A stretch of DNA of 64,000 nucleotides. It comes from Capitulum mitella. Taxonomy: Eukaryota; Arthropoda; Thecostraca; Pollicipedomorpha; Pollicipedidae. How positions within the stretch are numbered: position 1 is the first letter of the stretch; the number at the start of each line of letters is the position of its first letter. The DNA lies in the NCBI GenBank assembly GCA_030062745.1, contig CP099854.1, forward strand, positions 10,752,014-10,816,013. The letters run 5' to 3'. Below are positions 27,401 to 39,400 of the stretch, piece by piece. The position numbers were made by a program, and so were the translations under genes. The notes below the pieces were generated by a model that made no database searches, was not told where the DNA came from, and saw only the letters and a list, made by a program, of their open reading frames with translations.

Positions 27401-30400
27401 ACGAACTGCATGGCACTGGCGAGGAAGCTTGTCTCTGAAATGCACGGGACTATAGATAACAGACGGGGTCGAATTAAGTGGTCGTAGTTAAGTCAGTTAT
27501 TAAGCTAATTATTACGTTAATTTATGGTCATCTTACTAAATTATGATAAAGCTACATAACTTAATTATTAAACCTTACTCTTAACTTAATTGTTAAGTTA
27601 AGAGTAACTCTTAACTAGGTTATTAACTTAAGAGTAAGCTACCGGGGAGGGGACGGGGTGGCAGGAGTGGTGGAGCTTGTGGCTTAGGTGTTGCTTATGG
27701 CAGTACAAATGATTCTGCAATATAACAGTGCTTAATGCAAGTGTGAGAAGTGTAGAAAATGGACCAGAAACTATCACAACGTTCATTCGAGGCCAAACAT
27801 TTTCCGCTTTAAAATCTTGCCGTGCGGCCAGAAAACGCAGCCTGGAGTCATCCCAAGCTCCAGCCAGCCTCTGCGGCCGGTTACCCTGTAAAAGGCCGGT
27901 TACCTTTACCGCGCACACGCCTTTTCTCAAGTCCTGCACCGGTGGCTGCCAAACGGACGACAGCCGCACCTCAGGACTGAATCCTGCCCTGCGGCAGTAT
28001 ATCGCCGAGCCAGCGATCCGTGCAGTCGGTAAGATCGAAACGCTTCGCAACGACAATTTCTCGGCAGCGGTTATCGGCGCGGAGGCACTCAATATTGCCG
28101 CTGGTTGGCCATTGGCGAGCGACTGGCCGCCTAGAGGTGTCATCGGTGGTGGAGGAGGCCTGTATTCAGGTTAAAGCATGTCATCTACCGGTAAGCATGG
28201 GCCTTGCCTGCATAGAGACAGCTTTCAGAGTTTTTGATGATGCCTTCCAGACGGCCAGTGCGTGTACTATCAATTATTAATAGCTTACAGCTATTACCAC
28301 GTATTGATAGCGTATACATTAATAATAACGAAAAGCTGTTGTCATGTGTTAATGGTTTAGAAACTGTCAAAACGCAACTTGCGCGAAATTCGGGAGCACG
28401 TTACGAGAGGATAAGATCTTCGGTAATTTCCGTTAATGTGAGTTACGGTTACGTAACCATCTTGGTCGCCACTATGGACTGCATAAAACTGCAATCATCT
28501 CCCGGTGGGAAGAACTGCACTGAAGTGGGTACGACTGTATCCTACAAAACAGCCCGAGATAACTTCCGAGTTCTTGCCAAAGCCTAAAACTGGCAAGTGT
28601 CCCCCAAAAAATAACAAGCCTGAGCGTACAGAGGATGTACTTTTTATGAAGATATGTCAAGGGCGCAGGAACCCCTCACAGTAGGGGGGGCAAAGAAGCA
28701 TTTTAGACCAATTGTTTCCAGTCAGCGCCCATGCGATCGATGTTAAATTTCAAAAAGGTTGGTGGAAGGCATCCCCCGCCGCCGACGCCGCGTTCCGCAC
28801 CCCTGAGATATATTGCTTTGCAATGACGGACTTTCGAGCAGTAACTAAAGACGGACACATGTTTTGGTATGTAATTATATTCTGTAGCATATATTTAGGT
28901 CGATCCAGATCAGCTCAAAACCTAGCTGAACTATCACTGGAAGCGCTGGGTACGGCCTCAGAGTCTTTGTCTGATGGTGCTGACTAGTGACAACGTCTCT
29001 GGTGTTTGCCTTTAATTTTCAAAGTTTGCTGCTTAAATAGCAGAAAAGGAAGACTTCATAATTACAGCCTGTTTGTAGGGACGTGGTTGTTCCCGAACCC
29101 GATCTTCCAGTTAGATTTCAAACGAAACGTCATCATTTCGTTTCGCTGGCACTGAATGGGCCGTTTACGAATTCCAAAGAGATATAAGATGTGCTTGAAC
29201 TGATACCTTCCATGGGGCGTTTGGCTCTAGAGAGCAAGTCTTCTGGTGAATTCGTCGCTCAGATACGTCCAGCCAATTAGCTGAAATATTGAACCGGAAC
29301 TTGGTACCGGGAAGGCAAACAGCAGATATTGACTCGTTGGGTTTAAACAGCCTCAGTCTTTCTGGACGCCAGGCGAAATGAATATGGTGCGGGACCGCCC
29401 GTCACAAGGTCGAAAAGAACATGCCGTTATCATGTCCATAACAGATGTAGCAGACAGAACGACGCGGATAAATTGACGATCGCGGTAAATAAAAAACGGA
29501 CTGGGGAAATGCCTACCGTTCTACCCCCTTTCTTCGTCTCCTTTTCTTCTCCGTCTTGTCTTCATGACATTCTTACCGAATGACTTACTATATTTCTTGC
29601 CTGGTTTTTCCCGCTCTCACTGTAAGCGGGGAATTGCCACGCCTGTCGGCCAACACATCGGTCAGCAGCAGTGTTCCTGAGGGAAAGCACGGTCCACACC
29701 CCCTGCTTCTTGGACCGTCAGTCAGAAGTATTTAAACAAAATAAAAGGAACTGAGTTCTGAGTGGCACCTAGGTGTAGGGACGACATAGATGTACAGAGC
29801 ATTTATTATTAGATACATTATCCAAAGATCCATTATTTAAGTGGCGACTGTACATCCGTATATTTCTGCACTGGATCGCCCAGTATGCACGGCGCCTAGG
29901 CTGTCAGCCCAGCTCGCTGCCGCCTGTCTTGGGCCTGCCGGGTCTGGGACGTTTATGAGATGGGCCTCGGAGACAGTCAACATTTATGAGATGGTCTACC
30001 TCGCCTGCGTCATTTATGAGATGGGCCGCTTGAATGCTTTGCCTTCGAGTGGTTTTCCGGCCACTGGCAGTTTCTCGTGATCCCGGAGAGGCCGGGTAAA
30101 GTCGTGCCGTAAATATTGTCGAGTTCCTGGGCCTTTCCCATTCAGGACCAGGCATTCAAGCTCAATATGTGCAGAAGTTCTGGGACAGTTTTCCATCGCT
30201 AACTTGACAGCGCCTATAGAACACCGCGACTCCTGAGCGGAGTGGTTGAGAAACTCCAGATGTTGACATATTAAAACACAAAGCACATATTTCGGGCGGC
30301 ATCGTAAATCTGGGAAACAGTAGTAATAGTACTGTAGTAAGCCGCTTCACGTGACCAAACAAAACACTTATACTATTTTTCAAGCCAGTGTGGCGAAATT

Positions 30401-33400
30401 CTAGGTCGGGTCGAGGGGGACCTAGACCAGCCCACTCTCCGCCTTCTCCAGGCCCGGCTCCAGCGTTTCCTGCTCCCAGTCAGCAGTTACAGGCGAGCGG
30501 TCGAGATTCGCTGCGGGACAGTGAGCCCGTTCCGGGCATGTGAGCGGCGGCTCTGCCGAGCTAGTACAGGACGCTGCGCAGTTGGCAGCACCGTCGACCA
30601 GTTGGCCGCAGCGGCGCGGATCTGAATATTACTCGGGCAAACTGACTGTAAATAGTTAAAACTACTGCAACCAAATCGCGACCCGAACTCAGCCGGTGGC
30701 GGCGTTCAGAGAGTGCGAGAGTCGGAGTTGGAGTGAATTTACCTGAGGCCTGATCTGTGCCGTTTTGCATATTTCATTTGGATGTTATTCCTCTGCGCTT
30801 GCGGTTGTTTGGCAGCATGCCTTCCATATGCATATTTGTGTCTGACTTGACCAGGCGTCTGGGACACTGACAGTTCCGCTGTTCTCCCTGCTGTCCGTTT
30901 TAGGTCCAGCGCTGACCGTTGTCCGTTTATGGGTTTTTAGGCTGTCGGTTTTCAGGTTCACGTTTGTTCTGCATTTAGTTTCAGATGGAAAGGAACCATA
31001 ACTGGAAACCATAACCTGCAACTTTTCGCGCTTTTTTGACATTGCCAGGGGGGCTTAATGGCAAGAATCCTATCAAAAGCTACTGTTAGCCCGTAACATT
31101 TTCATGGTTCTTTTACCGATGCCCTTGATTGACCGTTGTCAAGCGCGTACCCGGCCACTGCCCGTTTTCACATCCCTGCCAAATATTTGTCCGTTTTGAT
31201 GTCCGTGTCCACGGCTATCCGTTTTCAGGTCTGTGTCCACGGCTGTCCGTTATCATATCCGTGCCTGAAGGCTATCCGTTTTCAGGTCCGTGTCTGACGG
31301 CTGTCCGTTTTCAGGTCCGTGTCTGGCGATCACCTGTGGTCGAGGCCGACGGTGTCGAGTGACTGAGGACGGGGCAGACTGCATCTGTCTGGAGCAGTGT
31401 CCCAGCCGATACAGACCGGTCAGTCACAATCTGCATTGTACTGTATTGTAAGATACCGGGGATTGCACTCTTCCACGAGAAAACGCTGTTATTACATCCC
31501 CAAGTAAAAAGTTATAGAAAAGTCAGATGAGGCACTAAGTGACGCAGTCACACTCGCACTCACACACAGTCAGTCGATGAAAAAAGAAAGTGTGAGAAAC
31601 ACAAAAGGTATCACAGAAATAAAAATTAAACATCAATGACGAGCACCAGACACGCGATAGTCAGTGAAAGCTGTTCCCTGCCAATAAAATGCACATGAAG
31701 TGTCTGTTAAGTAAAATTCCATTAGGTGTCCCAGCTGAAACAGACCGGTCAGTCACAGTCTGTGTTGGGGGCCGAATGACCCTGCAGTCGGTGCGCCCCT
31801 AAGCCCCAATAACTAACCAATCACAGTCTGTGTCCCAGCTGATACAGACCGGTCAGTCTATATTGGGCGGGTCGAACCCGTATCGGAAGGACGGGAAAAC
31901 CATCTCCGTGCCGACTGAACTACCGATCACGGTCCAATCTGTTGCAAGTGCTTCGCCGTTCAGTAAGGAAGCATCATGGAAGCACTCTTTTGTTCCTTGA
32001 AAACCTATCGATCACCTCCCTTACTGTCGCAGTCTAAGTGACTTAGCCAGGAGCAGAACGTTAGGTGTGCAGACCTGACCTGACCTAACTTGGCCCGCCC
32101 TGTCCTGTCATGTCCTGTCCTGTCCTGTCCTGTCCTGCTCTTTCCTGTCCTGCGCTGACCTGACCTGTCCTGGCCCGGAGTTAACCGTTAAAAGCAATGT
32201 GGTCGAGCCCCGCCTGACCTGATTTGAAGTGACCTGACCTGACCTGGCCCGGTGTTGACCGTCGGCAGGTGTGCGGATCGGACGGCATGATCTACCCGAA
32301 TCACTGCCACCTGCACCGCCGAGCCTGCATAGACGGGCGCCACATCGGGCCACGGGACATGTCCTCGTGTCTCACCCCGCCAGGTGAGACATGTTTCCAT
32401 GGAGACGGCCTGAGCCACTCTGTGGGCTGTGAGTAGCCAGACCGGGCGTGTGGCGAACTGCGTGTCTCCCTGTCACCAGCTGGCCCCTCGACAAACGCCC
32501 AGCGACTGCAGTTCCAGGCTTAGCCCGTGTTCTGGTCCGCTCGTGAGACGGTGTCTCAGGCCAGCAGACTTGTGCTCTGATTCCGAGTTATCTCCCTTCG
32601 CCACGTCACCCGTCGTTTGACCTTTTCACAGGTCAGCCCATCTAACAAGGACGGATATAGAAAGGAAAGGTTATGCGAACAGAGTTCTCCACCTTGCTGC
32701 TCAAGTGGCCGGTCTGCGAAAAGTGTAAAATAAATGGCTGCTATTACGTCAATAAAACGTCTGCTAGATACTGTTAAGAATGCCAACGAAAACGACTGAG
32801 AGAACTTGCGTAACATTTACTTCCCTTCCTTGTATCCACCCACGCTGAAGGGCCTGGCCTGCCGGAGGGCCGGGTGACGAGTGGCGTGGTGAAGGGGGAT
32901 AACTTGGAATCAGAGCGCAAGTCTGCAGGCCAGGGCCGCCAGTGTCTCCAGAGCAGAACGTGCGCAGCCCCGCCGCGAGCCGTCGCGTCCCGTCAGCGCC
33001 GCAGCGACCGCGGTCGGCCGGAGCGGCCTCTCTCCGGCCAGTTTTCAGAACAACTGGCCCCCGCGCGGGGTCTCAGGGGCCGGCCGTTTTCCGGGAAACC
33101 CCGGCGCTCGTGGCGCTGCCGAGATTGAAATCAGGGCTGTGAAATAAGCTGCCCCTGGGAAGAGAACCGTGCAGGAAGCCCTGACCAGGCTGCGGCGGGG
33201 TTCCGGGTCGGGCTTCCGCAGCCGGAACGTACCGTGCCGCAGCCTGAGCTGGTGCCTCTCCACCGAGTCGCTCACAGGACGGGGCGCAGAAGCATAACGC
33301 CTGTAACGATGTGTGCTAGCTGGCCCGCGTCGGGCTTGGCGTTAGTAGTGGCATGAAGCAGAGAGCAAGCTGTGCCGTAAACAGACTGCTCATTACCCAG

Positions 33401-36400
33401 TACTTCCGTTCATTTCTGGCTGTAGTGGTACAGTCGAATGTCGACGGTTTGAAAGGACTCACTCTTCATTTTGTCTAAGGAGACAAGCGACAACAGAGAT
33501 CAGACAGAGTGCCGATACTTGCGTCCACTGTCGGTTCCCTGCAGTCTTGTCTTTTGTTCGGCACGGCGGGCATTGTGCGGCGCAATGAATGATCTCACAA
33601 AAACGACGCCAGGTGCGGCGATTAAACACGCTCACAGCGGTACCGAACTGACAAATGTCAACGATGGTTCGACTGGAGTGGCCGTCATCGGACGTAGCTG
33701 CCGTCTTACCGCCAGGGGATGACGCTGAGGAAGACCGAAAGGCCGGCGTCGACGCGCACCAGACGTCAGTCCATAACGTCAGCACGTCACCCAGCACCAC
33801 CACCAGCCGCGCGTACGAGCCGAAACCGCCCAGCATCGACGTCGTCGCCGTGGAGGCCACCGCCGGTGACGTCAGCACGGAGAGTGACGTCGTCGAGCTG
33901 CGGCCGGAGCACCTGTGCTCGCTGCAGAAATTCCAGAAGATGAAGGTAAGGACGGCTGAACTGTGAACGCCATCGTGTGCTCATTACGTCAAGGCGGATA
34001 TAGTTTGCGTTTCGTCTGTAAAATGTCTTTTCCGAGGCGGATTTTTGCCAAAGCCAGTTCACCAATATCGCGTGCTGGTTACTTTATCATTGTGCTTATG
34101 CATCAGAACCACGACACGATTTTTACAAATGTGCAGCACAGTTGCCGGGTTATTGGGTAGTTTGGGATGTCTTTTTGGCTGTTGGCAGATTTTACGACCC
34201 TCAATGGCTGGTCATATCCGGGCGACAGGCTGCCAACACACATCCGACAGCGTATTAAACCTGATATACTGCTCATGGGCTTAACACCATCGACGTCTGT
34301 AACGAAAAGACGAACAAAAGGATCCGTTCTTTCCTAGATTTGTGCCACCTGAAGTTTCTAGTAAGCCGCCGGGTGTCAGCGAGTTCGCAGCGTGAGGCGT
34401 GAACGGCACGGTAAAGGCCGGAAAATTCAACAGTTTTGACGATGCAAGCATTCTAAAAGTATTGAAAAGTTTGTTACGTGAAGAGACATTGACTCATTGA
34501 TGCCGAGACCTCGCCGCGTCTTTGACTTCGGTGGCCGTGTGGTCGCAGTGGCGCCTTGGTTGCAGTAGACGACAAAGGAGTTGGGGTAGTGTCCCGAGTG
34601 ATCAAGTCCCGGGAGAGCTTGCCACAGTTTCACAGAACGGATTACGTTTTGACCTAGTTTTGCGCGAAATCATTACAGATTTGGGAAAGATATGTATTAA
34701 AGGGAAATAATAATCACACGAATTGAACACAGCACTTCTACCATGTGAAATCAAACATACACCACATTACGGGACAATTGTAATGTAGTAATAAAAATTG
34801 CTGTCAACGTGATCTCTTTATGCCCCGTGCCCTCACGTGGCGTATTATCCTAGGTTCGTAATTCTTGATCTAAATTTATGAAACTGGGCCAGGTTGCGCT
34901 CTCTGCCTACCTTTGCTGTAGGCCGATTAAGACAATGACAGTGATATTATTACCCTAAGCCTGGGTCTCTTCTACAGAGCATGCTGATGTTGACGGCGAC
35001 TATGAAACAGACCCATGGTTGGATTTTTTTGCAGAACATGCTGATAATGTTGGAGGTGATACAACGACTCACTGTGGAGTTCCCTGTAAATCACGTAGAC
35101 GATGATGCCAATGACGATGAACTTGACCCACTGTCGGTTTGGCGTTGACTGGACTTCTTTGCAGTACATGCTGATGACGACGATGACACTGAAGTTGACG
35201 CCCGGCTTGAGTTCCCTGAATAACAGTTGATAACGACAGCGGTGCTGCTGTTCACCTTTGTCATGTTGCTCTGCCACGCACGCTAATCATGAAGGCAACG
35301 GTGGTGAAGCTGACCCTCTGTTGGGCTCCGCTGCAGGACACGCTGTTGGAGTTCAGTCGGCGCCACTTGGAGGCCGCCAGCAGGCCTCTGGGTCGCGAGT
35401 ACGTCATCAGCAGGCTCTTCAGCCAGTACGACCTCAACAACAACGGCCAGCTGGAGACGGACGAGCTGCACCAGGTGGGATCGCAGGCGCGGGCGGGGCT
35501 GTGCGGTTTTCAGCGATCGCGCCAGTTCTCGTTGGTGTCGGTCGAAGGGAAATTCTGCGCAGCAAAAATACAGAGACCCAATGTCACTCTGCGATTTTGA
35601 CGAATGCCAAAAAAGTGGCGTTACTGAAAACAGAATATGAAAGATGATGTGCCGCAACTTAGGACTTATTACTTTCATGTCGAAAGATATTACGCAGCCA
35701 AGTCGTATTTTGTATCGGATTTTCAGTGGCGTCAATTCCATGAAGCATTCAGCGGTATCGTTGGGTGGCCCGGGACTGCCGCGCGCTGACCACGTATGGT
35801 CTGTCTGTGACTGGCACCGACGGCTAGGACAGCTACGACGACAGAAAATTAGCCATGGCGCGTTCCGCCATCCATTGTAGATCTCTCTTAGCCACAGGAT
35901 ATTTGGACAGGAGCTAATGCCATGTCATTATGTTCAGGGACGGATCTGCTGTGGTGTGAACTATTGGGGGGACTATCTGAAGTTACCCCAGGACATGCAG
36001 AGATTTATCTTGCCGCCAAAATAGGCTCTCAGCAGAAACTTACTGGTGTTTTTTTTTTCCGTTTTCCGTTTCAACGCAGGAGGGAGCCACGATACAGGTC
36101 GTTTGATGCTAATTAATGCATTAGGTTGTTCCCATGAAACGACTGCCTTAAGTCCTGGGTCAAGGCCAGTCTCAGGTTCACGTTACATTACCTTATTCCA
36201 TGAGACCGCGAAATGCGGCGCAAACCAGCTGAACTCCCTGACAGCACACTGAACTCATGACATAGTCGCACCCGAGCCGCCTTCCCCGTTTCCCTGCGTC
36301 ACGGCGGCCGGTTCCAGCGCCTCACTCCACGGTTTTTTTGGCGTCGGGGGCTCAGCTGGCGCCTGCCGCGCCACTTTTGCCGCGAGCGGGCCGCCGCGCG

Positions 36401-39400
36401 CCGGAGCTGGCGCCCAAGAAATGGCGTCCGTCGGGTGGCGGAGAGGTGATGTTTGGTGTCGGAGGGTCCCGGGCGGCTGGCCGGCTGCCGGCTCAGCTCT
36501 CGTATGCCGACGATCAGCGGTGAGGGCGGGAGAACCTCCGTGAACAGCACCGCGTCCCGGCTCCGAGACGGAGACCGATCGAGTGCGGCGTAGACTGGGA
36601 ACAGTCGCGCGGCCGCGCGGTGATGTCTCGGGAGTTGCCCGATCTGTTGGCTGTGCTGGAACCAGGGACGGATCCAGGATTTTCCCAGGAGGACCTTTTT
36701 TAGGGGCGCCAAAATCGTTCGGAAAAGACACCAAGACTGCGCCAGAAGGGTGTCAAACTCGATTGTCAGAACAATAAAATCGTGCGAAACGCATAGTTGT
36801 ATGTGACGGGCAAAGCCAGAACGACTCACGAAGACGTTTTTACTCGTGCGCGCTTGAAAGCGGAATGCCCATATCATATATGGGCATGTTATATTAACCC
36901 GCGCACAACCGTCGGTCGGTTACGATCATGCGCGACTGGGGGGGATGTTGACCGCCCACCCCTTTAACTCGCGAACGGTTGGTCGCACAGTAAAAATAAG
37001 CACACCGTTGTAAAGCTTGTGACGAATAGAGCTCGAAACTGGTCCCATTTTTAGTTTTAGATGATATGTAAGCAATTTACTCCCTATATATGTTTTCTCA
37101 TAGCCGACTGCATGAGACCAAGAAATGGCCTGAATCTCAAGGGCTGTGACTAATAACGCACAAATAAAGGCACCAGCGCACAAGTAAACGTCCGCAAATG
37201 CCGATACACATCTCATTTCTCAGATCTGTCAAATATATACGCCGAAACGTCGAGTTAAAGACACGGCAATTCTCGCGCCGGCTGTCGGCATTCGCCGCAG
37301 CCGTATGCGGTAACAAAATGACGGGAGCTAATTTTAGCGTTCCTTTATTTCCGCGAGAAAAGCCTATCCATGTAAATTTTATTGATCTTACTGTTTCTTG
37401 TGATGGTTTTTCATGCTTAAATTTTGGGAAAACTCATTAGTTACCAGTCTACACAACTGGCGGAGCTTTATTCGCGAGAGCCCGTTTCTTTCCAGAATGT
37501 GCTATTTTTTTCAAACCTTTTGAAGTTCCTGGTATTACTTACGTCTGTGCAAGCTAGTTCTGCCATTTTCCACCCATTCTGAGTAATTCATCGCCGATTT
37601 TGACGGTGGTACATTTTGGCTCACTACAGTTATTCGTGACCTGACCTCAGGTCAATAGCTGGAAGTTATTGATACTTTGCCCAATGACGGTAACTAGATA
37701 TCTGCTTCATTCCACACTAAAAATGTTATAAAATATTCCGTCAATTTCCGAAAAAACGATATGTGTTAAAAATGGGCTTGACCTTAGGTCAATGACCCGG
37801 AAAATTCCGAAAAATCTGAGATAGGTGATTTGTTGCATCTATCGGGATCACTAATCCCTGAAAGTATTATTGAGATATCTTGTTTTCCGAAAAAGTTAAA
37901 GGGCGCTAATTTTTTGACATAGGTCTGTTTGACCTGATCTAGGTCAAGTGCTTGACCTGACCTGAGGTCAAAATTTTGACACGAGATGTAAAAATGATGA
38001 TGCAAAAGGTACACAAAGTTTCGTGACTCTGTGTTCATTGGTTCTCTCGCAATCCCGGAAAAACCTCAGGGGGGCTGTCAACAGCCCCCCAGTCGGGGGC
38101 GGGTCAAATATGTGCTATAGTATCGCCGCATCTTCGATATTACAAGGGCGCCTTTTCAACAGAAGTTCATCCATGTGCTGTCACAAAATCGCACGATGTC
38201 ACTCGTGAACCATTTTGCGATAGGGTACCTTTGCATCAACGGACGAAATTCGTCCGTGAAAATTTGGGTCACGGACCAGTCTGAACGTAAGGATGGGCTC
38301 TGTGCCTATGTGATAAAGGAGTCATTCTAATAAAAGGGCCTATTACTGAAATGTTGGTGCCTATTCGATGTCATTACGGCGCAGTTTTGAACAATAATGT
38401 GTCATGGTACTTGACCGGGGTGCCTTTGTGCCTATGGGGCGCCGTTTGAATGACCGGGCACCCATATTCCATCACAGGGGCGACTTCTTGGTACCGCAGC
38501 AGTTTTTTTTACAACAGGCTCCATAATCCATCACATGGGTGTCTGTGTCGTGTCAAGGGACGCCTCTTGAACGACAGGTCGTCCATGCTCCATCACAGAG
38601 ACGCCTGCGTTGTATCACAGGGGCGTCTTTGAACGACAGCGCAGCCATACTCTGTCACAGGAGCGTTTCCTTAGTCCCTTAGAGTCGCAGGGACGCCTTT
38701 TCAGCGGCAATGGATAGATACTCGATAATATTGATGGTTTTTCAATATCAGTGGGGTGCCTTTTCAAATGGCATGGCACCAGAATTAATGACAGGGGCGC
38801 CTTTTGGATGAAATGCCATCGAAGGGGTGCCTCTGTGTCGCACGTGCGTCATAATAACGAAGAGATTATCCATGTGCTGCAACGTGGGCATCTGCTCGAT
38901 GCAAGCTGGGCGCCCTTTTGAAGGCGCCATGCCCCATCACACAGACGCCTCCTTTGCGTCACAGTGACGCCATTAAACGTCAGGGCGCCCGTACACTAAC
39001 GCAAGGGCGCGTCTGTGTCCTGAGTGTATCCTGTCCGTGTCTCACAACTCTGTCGACGACACCTTTTTGAGGATGGGTTCCACATGAGCCAAGTTCCACA
39101 TCATGCCCGTTTCCTCGATGTTAACCCTATTCCCGGCAGGGGGGGCGGAATCCGCCCCCCCCCGGGTTTTTTGCTTGCCAATTCCAGGCTTTTTAACGCA
39201 GCTTCACGAAACTTGGTCACTTTTCCTAGCTATTCCTTCTACGCGCCATGACAAAATTTCGAAATTCTATTTTGCTCAGGGGCGGAGCCAGGCAACGTTT
39301 TTGGGAGGCACCTCAGGTCATTTTTGGCCATGTTGAGGGTAAAACAAAAATGTCTGCCAAAAACAGAGTTTTTAAGATAGAACTTAAAACTTTATATGAA

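Larger units (their letters stand above)
23548..31314 (+). other. Intron 2 of the FSTL4/5-like gene
   Basis: 7.8 kb. Contains the compound microsatellite at 24355-24470, an X-box palindrome (25880-25895), an AT-rich palindrome cluster (27470-27640), GC-rich patches (27840-28170, 29860-30100, 30400-30620) and repeats of the exon 3 acceptor motif from about 30880. No coding exon could be supported inside it. Confidence 0.7.

Noticed and set aside
31286-31418. Alternative longer exon 3 using the acceptor 29 nt upstream
   Set aside because: It breaks the reading frame with exon 2 and destroys the follistatin cysteines.
31863-31940. Working tRNA gene on the - strand
   Set aside because: A and B boxes are present but the acceptor stem ends do not pair; a relic or SINE head is more likely.
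36255-36877. Two overlapping - strand frames of 159 and 192 codons
   Set aside because: Overlapping frames in a GC-rich patch next to a MITE end; Arg/Pro/Ala-rich with no domain.
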